Assembly: GCF_018860525.1 (NCBI RefSeq)
Contig: NZ_JAHKPM010000017.1
Location: 87,781-151,780 of the forward strand
From: Vibrio hepatarius
GTDB taxonomy: Bacteria > Pseudomonadota > Gammaproteobacteria > Enterobacterales > Vibrionaceae
DNA: 64,000 nucleotides
Reading direction: 5' to 3'
Positions 17,825 through 26,831 of the stretch are shown in pieces; position 1 is the stretch's first letter, and every line of letters begins with the position of its first letter. The position numbers and the translations under genes were made by a program. The notes below the pieces were generated by a model, which saw only the letters and a list, made by a program, of their open reading frames with translations, had not been told where the DNA came from and made no database searches.

Positions 17825-19363
17825 ATGTCAGAATCACTTCAGTGTGAGGGTCAAATCGATCTTCGCGAATTGGCGTACCAAGCCTTTAGGTACTGCTGCA
17901 AAAACAACATTATTACTACCTTAAACACCATTACAGATGACCGTTACTGGAACTATCTAGATGTAGCGATGGTTAAGCAACTGCATCAGGATTGTGGTTA
18001 CGTTCCTCCATATATTATTGAGCAAGCAAGGCACCTTAAAACGTTTAGCGAGCTAAATGATGTAATGGGTCAACTCTCAGAGCATTTCTCTAGAATTCGC
18101 GACGAACATGGTGAGATACCGCGATCTTTGCTTCATACCTTTCTGTACGACTACGAATTGTTTGACAGCCTTAAAAAGGCAGACGAACAATTCGAGAAAA
18201 AAGATAGTGATGTAAGAACATCTATGCGGTTTGATGAACAAATGATTGTGCGCTTATATGGTAACGATCACCTGACCATGAAAAGAAAGGTTAGGGATTT
18301 TATTTCAAAAATTGCAAAGAAAAGAAAATGGACGAATGCTACTAGGTTTCATCTCCATGAAGTGTTAGCTCTGCGAGATGAGTTCTTTTCATATATTGAT
18401 AAACCATCGGTAAATCAGAGACAGTCGCGTGTCATAACTGTGTATACCCAAAAAGGTGGTGTTGGTAAGAGTCATATTACGCTATCGCTAGCTGGCGCAC
18501 TTTCTTTAGCTATCAATGAGAATAAGCGTGTTCTTGTAGTAGATACTGACTACCAACAATCTTGTACATCTACTTTGGTTGTTAAGAAGCACATGGGTAG
18601 TGAAGGTTATTTTAATCACCGTCAATCTTTAAGTGTGTTTGACCTATTCAGAAAGTACACAGAAACTGAGCCGACATTAGAATCACTTTCAAAATTCAAA
18701 GCAGACTGTAGGTCAGCCGTTGTTGAAACTACCTTGCCGAACGTAGATTTGCTTCCAGCAAGTAGTGACTCGTCTTTTGATACGCAGTTTAGTGTTGGTA
18801 CAGGGAATGGTAACAAATACATTAAACCAAATGCACTGAAGGTGATTTTAGATAATATCTGCGAAGATAATCAGTATGATTACATTTTGATTGACACTCG
18901 TCCTGATATTCATGCTAGCGCTGCCCTATCCTACTATGCAGGTGATGAGCAAGTTGCGATCTTGAAGCCAACAGGTGTAGATGTGCAATCTTTCAGGAAC
19001 TTCGCTAGAAGAATGGCAATTGATGTTATACCAACTCTAGTTTCTCACACATCGGAGTATTCAACTCCTATGAGAAGCAGATTGATCATCAACCAATTCT
19101 TGGCTCAGTCGCAAGTTCAAGATTCTGTTGTGACAATTTTGATGTGCGCATTGCAAAACACAATGTATGAACTAATGGATGTAATTGTTCCTAACTCAAC
19201 AGCAGCTACTACATGCAGTGCTCAAGAGGCTACGATTTGGAACCCTGCAAAAAACACCTCTGGCAAAGATGATCATAAGCCGTTAAAAGCCCAGCGCAGA
19301 GTTTTCTCTCAACTAGCTATGAAAATTGAATATGAACGAATGCTTGAAGAGGAGCAGCAATAA
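17825..19363 (+). CDS. parA: ParA, type Ia plasmid partition ATPase
   Basis: 512-aa Walker-type ATPase that moves plasmid copies apart by forming dynamic gradients on the nucleoid. The long N-terminal ~190 residues, with helical DNA-binding character, mark the type Ia (P1 ParA/F SopA) class, which also represses its own operon. The deviant Walker A is YTQKGGVGKSHITLSLAGAL (lysines at both ends of the P-loop). Walker A' is VLVVDTDYQQS and Walker B is YDYILIDTRPDIH. The ATG is preceded by AAGGA. The stop overlaps the parB start (TAATG). The sopC-like array about 2 kb upstream is the likely centromere. Confidence 0.93.
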   Translation: MSESLQCEGQIDLRELAYQAFRYCCKNNIITTLNTITDDRYWNYLDVAMVKQLHQDCGYVPPYIIEQARHLKTFSELNDVMGQLSEHFSRIRDEHGEIPRSLLHTFLYDYELFDSLKKADEQFEKKDSDVRTSMRFDEQMIVRLYGNDHLTMKRKVRDFISKIAKKRKWTNATRFHLHEVLALRDEFFSYIDKPSVNQRQSRVITVYTQKGGVGKSHITLSLAGALSLAINENKRVLVVDTDYQQSCTSTLVVKKHMGSEGYFNHRQSLSVFDLFRKYTETEPTLESLSKFKADCRSAVVETTLPNVDLLPASSDSSFDTQFSVGTGNGNKYIKPNALKVILDNICEDNQYDYILIDTRPDIHASAALSYYAGDEQVAILKPTGVDVQSFRNFARRMAIDVIPTLVSHTSEYSTPMRSRLIINQFLAQSQVQDSVVTILMCALQNTMYELMDVIVPNSTAATTCSAQEATIWNPAKNTSGKDDHKPLKAQRRVFSQLAMKIEYERMLEEEQQ

Positions 19364-20403
19364 TGTCTCTAAAAGGTGTGGTGCGTGAAATTTCAAAACG
19401 CGAAAAAAATCCAGAAGAAGATGTAAAAGATCTTAACTTGCCGTCTAAGGAAGAAACTTTGCAAGACACTATAAAAAAACTTTCCAAAAGAATTGTAGGC
19501 GGCACTGAGGTTGAGGTTTCTAAGACCTTAATTCTATCTCGCGATGTTCAATCTACAGTACTTGTTCACAAATTAAATAAGCGAAATCAATTATTTCTAC
19601 AGGGAAAAAACGTTGATGACTTGATAAAAGACATCAACGAAAATGACGGCGTCATTAATGAGCCAGTGCTTTGCTACTTTGATGGCAGTAAGTATTATGC
19701 TATCGACGGGTCACGACGTCGGATGTCCGCAATTAAGGGGGAGTTCGACCTTCCTGTCGAGTATTTTACTAATGAGTTACCGTACAGGGTAATTAAGTCG
19801 CATATAAACTCAACAAATACTAGCAAGGATTTCTCAGACCTTGAGAAGTTGCTGACTGCGCGTGATGAATACCGTGATTTACTACATGATCACGTAGATA
19901 ATAAAGATGTAAAACAGACGGATTTGTTGGTTGAGGTTTTAGCTGCCAGTGGGTTTGCGACAAGTGCAGCTTCGGTTTCGCGTGTCAAAAAGATCTTCGA
20001 GTTTATCCATGAAGAATACTTTGAGCAAGCGTTAGTTAACCAAATCTCGCAAGATAGTATTCGTAAGTTGGCTGAGTATATTGCAAAGTTTGCGAAAAAA
20101 GGTGATTCACGCTTCACCAGAGAGCAGTTAAAGCCTGTTTTCGATGAACTTTTCACGCAGTTAGAAAGTGATTTCGGAACCGAATACACTGGTGCTGAGT
20201 TGTTGGCAGCCTTTAAGCGAAAATTTTCCCCAAAAGCCGTAGTTAGTCAGCCTCCAGTAATTAACACTTTAGTGGAAAGTGAAGATTTTACTATTAAATT
20301 GGTTGAGTCAGCTAATGGCTGGGAGCTTAAAGGGAATGGGAAAGTACCTAAGTCATTTAAAGATGACTTACAATCATTGTTAGATACACATTTCACTTAT
20401 TGA
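19363..20403 (+). CDS. parB: ParB centromere-binding protein
   Basis: 346-aa partner of ParA. It has a charged N-terminal tail, then a ParB/Srx-like nuclease-fold segment with NEPVLCYFDGSKYYAIDGSRRRMSAI, where GSRRR matches the CTP-binding GERR-type motif. Next comes a helix-turn-helix region (about residues 180-230, ATSAASVSRVKKIFEFI), and finally a short C-terminal dimer domain separated by a linker. Expected to bind the 16-bp palindromes of the repeat array. Co-translated with parA through a 1-nt overlap. Followed by a strong terminator. Confidence 0.9.
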   Translation: MSLKGVVREISKREKNPEEDVKDLNLPSKEETLQDTIKKLSKRIVGGTEVEVSKTLILSRDVQSTVLVHKLNKRNQLFLQGKNVDDLIKDINENDGVINEPVLCYFDGSKYYAIDGSRRRMSAIKGEFDLPVEYFTNELPYRVIKSHINSTNTSKDFSDLEKLLTARDEYRDLLHDHVDNKDVKQTDLLVEVLAASGFATSAASVSRVKKIFEFIHEEYFEQALVNQISQDSIRKLAEYIAKFAKKGDSRFTREQLKPVFDELFTQLESDFGTEYTGAELLAAFKRKFSPKAVVSQPPVINTLVESEDFTIKLVESANGWELKGNGKVPKSFKDDLQSLLDTHFTY

Positions 20404-20420
20404 CTAGTATTTTAATTTTA

Positions 20421-20447
20421 AGCCCGAGAAAACTCTCGGGCTTTTTT
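20421..20447 (+). terminator. Rho-independent terminator of parAB
   Basis: 9-bp GC-rich perfect stem (20421-20429 with 20434-20442), AAAC loop, then six T. Lies 18 bp after the parB stop. Confidence 0.9.
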
Positions 20448-20462
20448 ATGTACACGGAATAG

Positions 20463-21304
20463 CTATACAGCCATAGGTGGCTTTGGTGTCACAAACTTGT
20501 CCTTGTTTACGAACTCATCTGGCATATTCACCGTAATATCATCCATTGTTAATGAAATTATATCGTCAACAGTGTTCAATTTCTTTTTGAATTCTATTGA
20601 GCAAGGCTCTTCACTGAACTTTCTTGTTAATAGCTCTTTAGTGAACTCTACTTGGTTTTCATATAAGTGCGCATCTATTAGCTCACAGGTAAGTAGGGCA
20701 GGTGTCATTTCAAGAGCCGCACTAAATGCCATAAGCAAATATGCACACTGCCGTATATTGAGCATCATACTGTATAATGTATCTGCCGATCTGCTTGTAA
20801 CTTCAAGATTTAGGAATTTGACTCCTTCATGCTCAATTACAACCATTGATGTGGGTGCCAACAAGGCGGTAAGGCCATTTCCTGAAGCTGAGCGGGGTTC
20901 CACATTGTTACGTAATGGCGACTCTCGAATGGATTTTTCTTCAAATTTTCAAACACTTCTTTTATCTGATCTACACCAGAATCAGGAATGGCTTGTTGAG
21001 TATTTTCATCAAAGTCGCCATTATAATTTCTTAGCTGAAAGCCATACGCCTTAGCCATGTTGCCCTCTACAACATGAGTTAATCCTGCTTTATCCAAAAA
21101 ACTCTCGCGAAGTGTTACCTTTCCAAAAATCAATGTCTTCTTTAGCAATTTCGCCGTAAACCCTCCCCCGATGAGGGCGGGGATATTTTCGCCGTAGTAT
21201 GTTTGTGCGAATTTCTGGGTGTTTAGTCTAACCTTGGTTGTAGTTTTAGTCATTTTGATATTTTGATTACCATTAAAGTATATGTAATTAGTGTCGTATT
21301 TCAT
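20463..21304 (-). pseudogene. thyA: Thymidylate synthase (ThyA-like) gene with a frameshift
   Basis: Two frames join into one ThyA homologue (~280 aa, dUMP to dTMP). The first frame (21304 to about 20837) has AKAYGFQLRNYNGDF, SRHYVTMWNPAQLQEMALPP and the active-site Cys (PPCW). It stops after HQWL. The second frame (to 20463) continues the family with VTSRSADTLYSMMLNIRQ, CELIDAHLYENQ and the C-terminal PPMAV. The Asn of LNI, the dUMP-selecting position, is kept. One extra base in the GG run near 20849 would restore HQWVVIEHEG. It could be a dead gene, a sequence error or a programmed shift. The N-terminal 80 residues diverge from typical ThyA and the folate/phosphate Arg region is unclear, so a hydroxymethylase-like variant is possible. 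Confidence 0.75.
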
Positions 21305-21388
21305 AAAAGTATGAATACCTCACACTTAAGTCATTATAGCGCCGTGTATTTATTGGTATTTCTATGACTGAACACTTGATGATGGTAA

Positions 21389-21394
21389 TATAAT
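21389..21394 (+). promoter_or_regulatory. Candidate -10 hexamer for dnaE
   Basis: A perfect TATAAT lies 31 bp upstream of the dnaE ATG, in the 120-bp divergent gap between the thymidylate synthase gene and dnaE. A convincing -35 at the right spacing is lacking, so the call is weak. Confidence 0.3.
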
Positions 21395-21424
21395 GACGCA
21401 ACAAACAAATCTAATGAGCAAACA

Positions 21425-24400
21425 ATGACAGATTTCGCAATAATTAGGACTGACCATTCACTCCATGAGGGTTCAGGTAAATCAAAAGACTATGTAAGTT
21501 TTGCAGCGGAAAACGGGATTAAAACGTTGGTTATGGCAGACCGTACTATGCTTTCAGATGGCATAGGGTTCTATAAAAAGTGCTTGGAGTACTCTATTAA
21601 TCCAGTAATGGGTGCCCTGCTAAGTGTTTATGATCCCAAAAGAGTATATGCAGCACAAAGTTCAAGGAATGGGTTTTTTTTTGTTCTTTTATATCAATAC
21701 TTAACAGCACTGATCGGTGAAGAAGCAAGCGAAGAATACGTATCAAAATACTTCATGGAAATTGAAGGTGGTATTGTAGCACCACTACGAAAACGAGCAA
21801 TTTCGGCTCCTAAAGCTACATCTACACAGCGGAAAGAATCTCTATTGTTTGCAATTAATGCCGCTTCAATCCTTGGTTTATCCAGTATTGAACAACAAGC
21901 TGCACTCCAATCAAAGCAGCTTGGATATTCAGGAGCAGCAAGCAAGAAAAAGCTTGCAGATGATTCTCGTAAAACATTCTTTGGAGAGATAGAGCTAGAT
22001 GAAGAGAAAGTATCAGGTTACCTGAAAGCTTTTCCTGCTCTTTATTCTGAAATTAGGGCTGGGTCTCAGCCGAGTTTCACTTCATCCGATAAATGGGGTG
22101 GGTTTATTGACCAGTATGTTATCCCTTCATATAAATCGTGGGCTAAGGCTATCGAGGTCAAGAAGGGAGATAAACTCAATAAGCAGGATTTTGCTTTCTC
22201 AACATACCTTGAGTCTATAGCTAAGGTGCACGCTAAATTTAAATTCAGCTTCGATGATGAATATGCTCGCTCTGTTACTTCTGATTTCTTGGGTTTATCT
22301 AAAACGGGATCATCAGTACTCCCTGAAGTTATGGATGACTTGCTTGGTGAGCAACCTCCTATGTCGATTTTGGAGTTAAAGCTTACTGCTAAAAACACAG
22401 AGGCAACTTATCATGAGGTTCTTTTTGCCGAAATTTACAACCATTTACAGGCAAGCGCCTCCAGTGAAGAGGCAGCAGTATTCTCTTTAATTGATTCTGT
22501 GGGCAGTAACGTAACTTTGGCTCATAATAAACTTGATCTTACAGCATTGTATGCTGAAGCATTTTTGATGTATTGGGTTAAAGAGACGGCGGGATCGTTT
22601 AAGCCGATTCCTGTCTCTGACGAAATGACCAGTCTTGAGAAGCGTGAGCTGCAACTTCATGCTTTATACCCTGTTATTCTTGAGGCAGCAGCCGACTACA
22701 AAGATAAAAATGAAAGTTGCTATAGTGATATTACCTTATTTGCAAATACACAAGAGGGCTTCCTAAACATCAAGCGACTCATATCGCTTTCATATATGGA
22801 AGGGCAGTCTTCGGATTTGATTGAAACTAAAGGCGACAAGCGTAAGGTAAACTCATACCCTAAACTACCAATTGAGAGGCTTCGTGAGTTTTCTGATGGG
22901 TTGGTAGCGATTGTTGGTTTGCAGAATGATGAGGTTGATAAAGCTTTTCGCTACAAAACCGATATGGGTTCAGCATTCGAGTATTATGAAGATATTTTCG
23001 GTTCTAAAAATGTCCTTGTAGGTATACAGAGAAGCACAACTCAAGAAGACGGTGAGTACTTGGTTTCTGTTGAAGCGGCAAGGAATAGCGCACTTGTTGA
23101 GCATGCCTCATCTAGAGGTTTAGTTGCTTTTGCTATGAATAATGCTTTTTACCTGTGTAAGGACGATTACGAGGTAATGGATAATAAGGCAGCGATGCTT
23201 CTTGATGAGTATGTTAATTCACCATCACGAACAAAAAATTATTTTCATGGGCATTACTTAAAGTCTCCAGAAGAGTTATTGGAAATTTTTTCCGATACCC
23301 CAACTTTGCTGAATAATACTTCCAAGTTGACTGAATATCTCGGTATTGGTAATCATTTGGACATCACTCTTGATCATCCCGTACTGCCTAACTTCCCAAT
23401 TCCAGATGGTTTTGATGAAACCACCTACATGAAGCATCTAGCAGAAGAGGGGATGTGGGAAAAATTTAATTTCAACGCTCTACGCGATTATAAAGTTGAT
23501 AGTTTCGATGATTTGAGTGAGGAACAAGCTCAGGAAGTCGAGAGTCTCAAAGAAGTTTTTCGTAAACGCTTAGATTATGAGGTTGAGATTATAGGGAACA
23601 TGGGCTTCTCTGGATATTTCCTTATCGTAGCTGACTTTATCGTTTGGGGTAAGAGTAATGGTGTGCCTATTGGCCCCGGACGCGGTTCGGGCGCTGGCTC
23701 TATTGTTGCTTATGGCCTGAATATTACAGATATCGAACCTATCAAATATGGCCTACTATTCGAGCGATTCTTGAACCCAGAACGTGTATCGATGCCTGAC
23801 TTCGACGTCGATTTTGGTTCTGGTTTCCATCCAGAAACTGGGGAGCCTGTTAACCGAGACTGTGTAATTGCTTATGTCCAAAACAAATACAATAATCCAG
23901 ATTCTTTGTTTCCGTCTGTTGGGCAAATCGCAACCCATGGCTTAATCGCCGCGAAGAGTGGTATCAAGAAACTTGCAAAGACTAGGTTCTTGCTCCCGTC
24001 ATTTTCTGATCAACTAACTAAACTCTTCCCAGATGCACCAGAAGTAAAAATTTCTGACTGTCTCGAAATACCAGAAGTTATTTTCCGTAAAGAGCGTGAG
24101 CGAGAAGTTCACGAGTTGATGGAACTGACTTCTCGAATGGAAGGGTTGAAGCAAAACTCAGGTGTTCATGCGGGTGGTGTTGTTATTGCCCCAACAGAAA
24201 TGGTTGATTTCACACCGTTCCATATTGATACCCGAGATACATCAAAAATTATTGCTCAATTTGATAAGAATGATGTTGAAACTGCTGGTCTGGTAAAATT
24301 TGACTTCTTAGGTCTAGCCAACCTGACAGCAATTGAGTATGCAAGGAAGTACATTCGATTGTTTAAGGGTGTAGATATTGATATGTCTAAAATCGATTAC

Positions 24401-26461
24401 GGTGATAAAGATACCTTTGATTTGTTGCGCACAGGTAACTCTCACGGTGTTTTTCAGGTTGAATCTGATGGTATGCGTAAGCTTTTGAGAAAAATCTCTT
24501 GTGATAACATGGAGGACTTGTCAGCCCTATTGGCGCTATACCGTCCGGGGCCTCTACAGTCAGGAATGGTCGATAACTTCATTGATCGTAAGCATGGAAG
24601 AGAAATAACTTCATACCCAGATGCTACCTATCAGCACGATTGTTTGCAGCCTATCCTTGAGCCAACATACGGGATTATTTTGTATCAAGAACAGGTAATG
24701 CAGTGCGCGCAAGCCATGTCAGGTTACACACTTGGTGGTGCAGATTTGCTTCGTCGTGCGATGGGTAAGAAGAAACCTGAGGAGATGGCAAAGCAGCGTG
24801 AAGTTTTCCAAGAAGGGGCAGTAACTCAAGGAATAGATTCAGAGCTTTCTATGAAAATCTTTGACCTTATTGAGAAGTTCGCTGGCTACGGGTTTAACAA
24901 GTCACACTCAATGGCTTATGCTCATGTGACATTCCAGACAGCTTATTTGAAGACTCACTTTACTCGCGAGTATATGGCTGCTCTTTTGACAGACCAATCA
25001 AGTACCCCTGATAAACTCAAAGCGACACTGGTGGACTGTAACCGAAACGGAATCACTATATTTCCGCCTGACGTAAACCAGTCTGATACAGAATTCTTGC
25101 CAGAAGATGAAAATGCAATCAGATATGGTTTGCTTGCTATCAAAGGTGTTGGTGAGGATAAGCTGAAAGCCATTCTTGAGGAAAGAGAGCGTAATGGTGA
25201 GTTCAAATCAGTTGAGGATCTAAGGAAGCGCTGTGGCGGAAAGTTTGATAAGAAGGTAGCAGAGGGGCTTCTCTTTGCTGGTGCGCTTGACTCACTTGAA
25301 ACGACTCGCGACCTTCCAGATGGTGCTTTGAGAAAAGAGAGTGAGTTAGCTACCTCTGAGAAGACTACTCCTAAACTTGAAGGTTTGAAGTCTGATTTCT
25401 TTGCTAAAAAACACGAGAAAGATTCACTAGTTCGCCAAGGTAAAGATTTGAGAGAAATGATCTCAAGCGTAATTTCTTATTACGGTGAGCGATACGGGCT
25501 AACGGTATCCAGCCATACATCAATGGACAATAAAACTCTCGGGGAAACGGCAGCGTACCTAATCAAAGAAATTCCTCTTATGGTTGATAAAGGTGCAGAT
25601 AAGTTCAGTGTTTCTGAGGATGTGAAAAACCTTGAAACTCAGTTGCGCCGAAGAAATGAACTAGCAAACAATTTCCGTAAAGTTAATTCTGAGCTTGAGG
25701 TCATAGAGTCGCAACTTAATGCAGAGAAGGATAGATTGAGTTCTGGCGGAGAAGCGCAAACTAGCGATGAAGGTGAGCGATTAGTTTCTTTTGATAAGCG
25801 TGCATATCTCTGGACAGACATTGAAGCAATTGTTATGAACTTAACAATTGCTAATTTGGCAAAGGCAGAGAGTTTTGAGAAAGCACTCAACTCTATCGAC
25901 TATAAGGTGATTGAGCGTTTTTCAGATGCTTACCGACTTAAGCAAGAAATGGGTTACTTGGCCTACTATGTTTCTGGGCATCCATTTGATATTGATAACT
26001 TAAGAGTAAGACTATCTCAGAGTTTCGGGAATACGCCTATTTCTCAGTTAACTTATCCTTCGACTGAAGGTTTGGAAGAAGAGGAACGAAGAGAAGTGGA
26101 GAGATCAACTGCTCCTAGCCGAGTAGCAGGTGTAATTGCAAGCATTCATCAAATCAAAATCAAGAAAGAAACAAGCAAAAACTTTGGTCGTGATATGGCT
26201 TTCCTAGTTCTTGATGATTCGTTTGGTGAAATGACTGTAATGGTTCTACCTGACATGTTTGATTTAATTAAGTCGAATTTGTTTATTGGTGCACCAATGG
26301 CTATAGAGGGAGTGGTTCTTCGTGATAATTATGCAGATGATGACTCAATGACGGTAACACCTTGGGTAGTTTATGATCCTCAAAATCCAGAAAACGAGGT
26401 TTATGAGAACAGGCCAAAGGGTCGTTACAATAAAAAAGACAATGGGAGCGGTTGGAGTTAA
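21425..26461 (+). CDS. dnaE: Giant DNA polymerase III alpha subunit (DnaE) with two large insertions
   Basis: 1678-aa replicative C-family polymerase; typical DnaE is about 1160 aa. The catalytic core is intact: GPGRGSGAGSIVAYG, the palm aspartates D794 and D796 in PDFDVDF, D960 in KFDFLGL, GGADLLRRAMGKKK and NKSHSMAYAHVTFQTAYLK. An HhH region and OB fold (RVAGVIASIHQIKIKK) follow. The extra length is mainly two insertions. One of ~355 aa (about residues 76-430) lies inside the N-terminal PHP domain. The other, ~200 aa with a coiled-coil part (about 1300-1500), lies before GYLAYYVSGHP. The PHP metal motif is degraded (RTDHSLHEGS replaces H-x-H). No intein end motifs are seen. No Shine-Dalgarno. 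Probably replicates this element. Confidence 0.93.
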   Translation: MTDFAIIRTDHSLHEGSGKSKDYVSFAAENGIKTLVMADRTMLSDGIGFYKKCLEYSINPVMGALLSVYDPKRVYAAQSSRNGFFFVLLYQYLTALIGEEASEEYVSKYFMEIEGGIVAPLRKRAISAPKATSTQRKESLLFAINAASILGLSSIEQQAALQSKQLGYSGAASKKKLADDSRKTFFGEIELDEEKVSGYLKAFPALYSEIRAGSQPSFTSSDKWGGFIDQYVIPSYKSWAKAIEVKKGDKLNKQDFAFSTYLESIAKVHAKFKFSFDDEYARSVTSDFLGLSKTGSSVLPEVMDDLLGEQPPMSILELKLTAKNTEATYHEVLFAEIYNHLQASASSEEAAVFSLIDSVGSNVTLAHNKLDLTALYAEAFLMYWVKETAGSFKPIPVSDEMTSLEKRELQLHALYPVILEAAADYKDKNESCYSDITLFANTQEGFLNIKRLISLSYMEGQSSDLIETKGDKRKVNSYPKLPIERLREFSDGLVAIVGLQNDEVDKAFRYKTDMGSAFEYYEDIFGSKNVLVGIQRSTTQEDGEYLVSVEAARNSALVEHASSRGLVAFAMNNAFYLCKDDYEVMDNKAAMLLDEYVNSPSRTKNYFHGHYLKSPEELLEIFSDTPTLLNNTSKLTEYLGIGNHLDITLDHPVLPNFPIPDGFDETTYMKHLAEEGMWEKFNFNALRDYKVDSFDDLSEEQAQEVESLKEVFRKRLDYEVEIIGNMGFSGYFLIVADFIVWGKSNGVPIGPGRGSGAGSIVAYGLNITDIEPIKYGLLFERFLNPERVSMPDFDVDFGSGFHPETGEPVNRDCVIAYVQNKYNNPDSLFPSVGQIATHGLIAAKSGIKKLAKTRFLLPSFSDQLTKLFPDAPEVKISDCLEIPEVIFRKEREREVHELMELTSRMEGLKQNSGVHAGGVVIAPTEMVDFTPFHIDTRDTSKIIAQFDKNDVETAGLVKFDFLGLANLTAIEYARKYIRLFKGVDIDMSKIDYGDKDTFDLLRTGNSHGVFQVESDGMRKLLRKISCDNMEDLSALLALYRPGPLQSGMVDNFIDRKHGREITSYPDATYQHDCLQPILEPTYGIILYQEQVMQCAQAMSGYTLGGADLLRRAMGKKKPEEMAKQREVFQEGAVTQGIDSELSMKIFDLIEKFAGYGFNKSHSMAYAHVTFQTAYLKTHFTREYMAALLTDQSSTPDKLKATLVDCNRNGITIFPPDVNQSDTEFLPEDENAIRYGLLAIKGVGEDKLKAILEERERNGEFKSVEDLRKRCGGKFDKKVAEGLLFAGALDSLETTRDLPDGALRKESELATSEKTTPKLEGLKSDFFAKKHEKDSLVRQGKDLREMISSVISYYGERYGLTVSSHTSMDNKTLGETAAYLIKEIPLMVDKGADKFSVSEDVKNLETQLRRRNELANNFRKVNSELEVIESQLNAEKDRLSSGGEAQTSDEGERLVSFDKRAYLWTDIEAIVMNLTIANLAKAESFEKALNSIDYKVIERFSDAYRLKQEMGYLAYYVSGHPFDIDNLRVRLSQSFGNTPISQLTYPSTEGLEEEERREVERSTAPSRVAGVIASIHQIKIKKETSKNFGRDMAFLVLDDSFGEMTVMVLPDMFDLIKSNLFIGAPMAIEGVVLRDNYADDDSMTVTPWVVYDPQNPENEVYENRPKGRYNKKDNGSGWS

Positions 26462-26538
26462 AAATAGTTCAGGCATTTGGGTTATTGATGCGTAATCTTT
26501 TATGGCTTCGGTTCAATCGAATCAAGCGGTTAGTTATG

Positions 26539-26562
26539 GGCGGGTTTTTACTCGCCTTTTTT
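26539..26562 (+). terminator. Rho-independent terminator after dnaE
   Basis: 7-bp stem with one G-T pair (26539-26545 with 26550-26556), TTTT loop, then six T. Located 78 bp after the dnaE stop. Confidence 0.75.
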
Positions 26563-26656
26563 GTTCCTTGCTTTAATGATTTTTATTTCTTAATTTTTCA
26601 ATAAAGGAACCAGTAGCGTAAGTTATTTTAGCTTACATATTTTTTTTAACTTTAAG

Positions 26657-26756
26657 GTGTATACGATTTTTGTATACGCTTTTTTAAATACATTTAGGTG
26701 CAAGCACTTTTTTGATAGCACTTAAGTGATAACACTTCTGTGTATACGCTTTTTTT
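26657..26756. promoter_or_regulatory. Repeat-rich control region upstream of the pilus operon
   Basis: Within the 370-bp gap between dnaE and the pilus ATPase, the palindrome GTATAC occurs at 26659, 26672 and 26742. The last two sit in the same longer word, GTATACGCTTTTTT. A second palindrome CACTTAAGTG lies at 26719-26728, with further GCACTT/ACACTT half-sites around it. Such clustered dyads look like operator sites for the following operon. No known regulator consensus could be assigned, and no clear promoter hexamers were found. Confidence 0.45.
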
Positions 26757-26831
26757 GATTGAAAACTTGTTGTCAGTTAAGCAGATGTTATGTAAGCGTA
26801 ATCGCTACTTGTAAAAAAATAAATAATAACA

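Noticed and set aside
21650..22720. Intein in DnaE
   Set aside because: The insertion lies in the PHP domain, not at a catalytic motif, and shows no Cys/Ser start or His-Asn end with splicing blocks.
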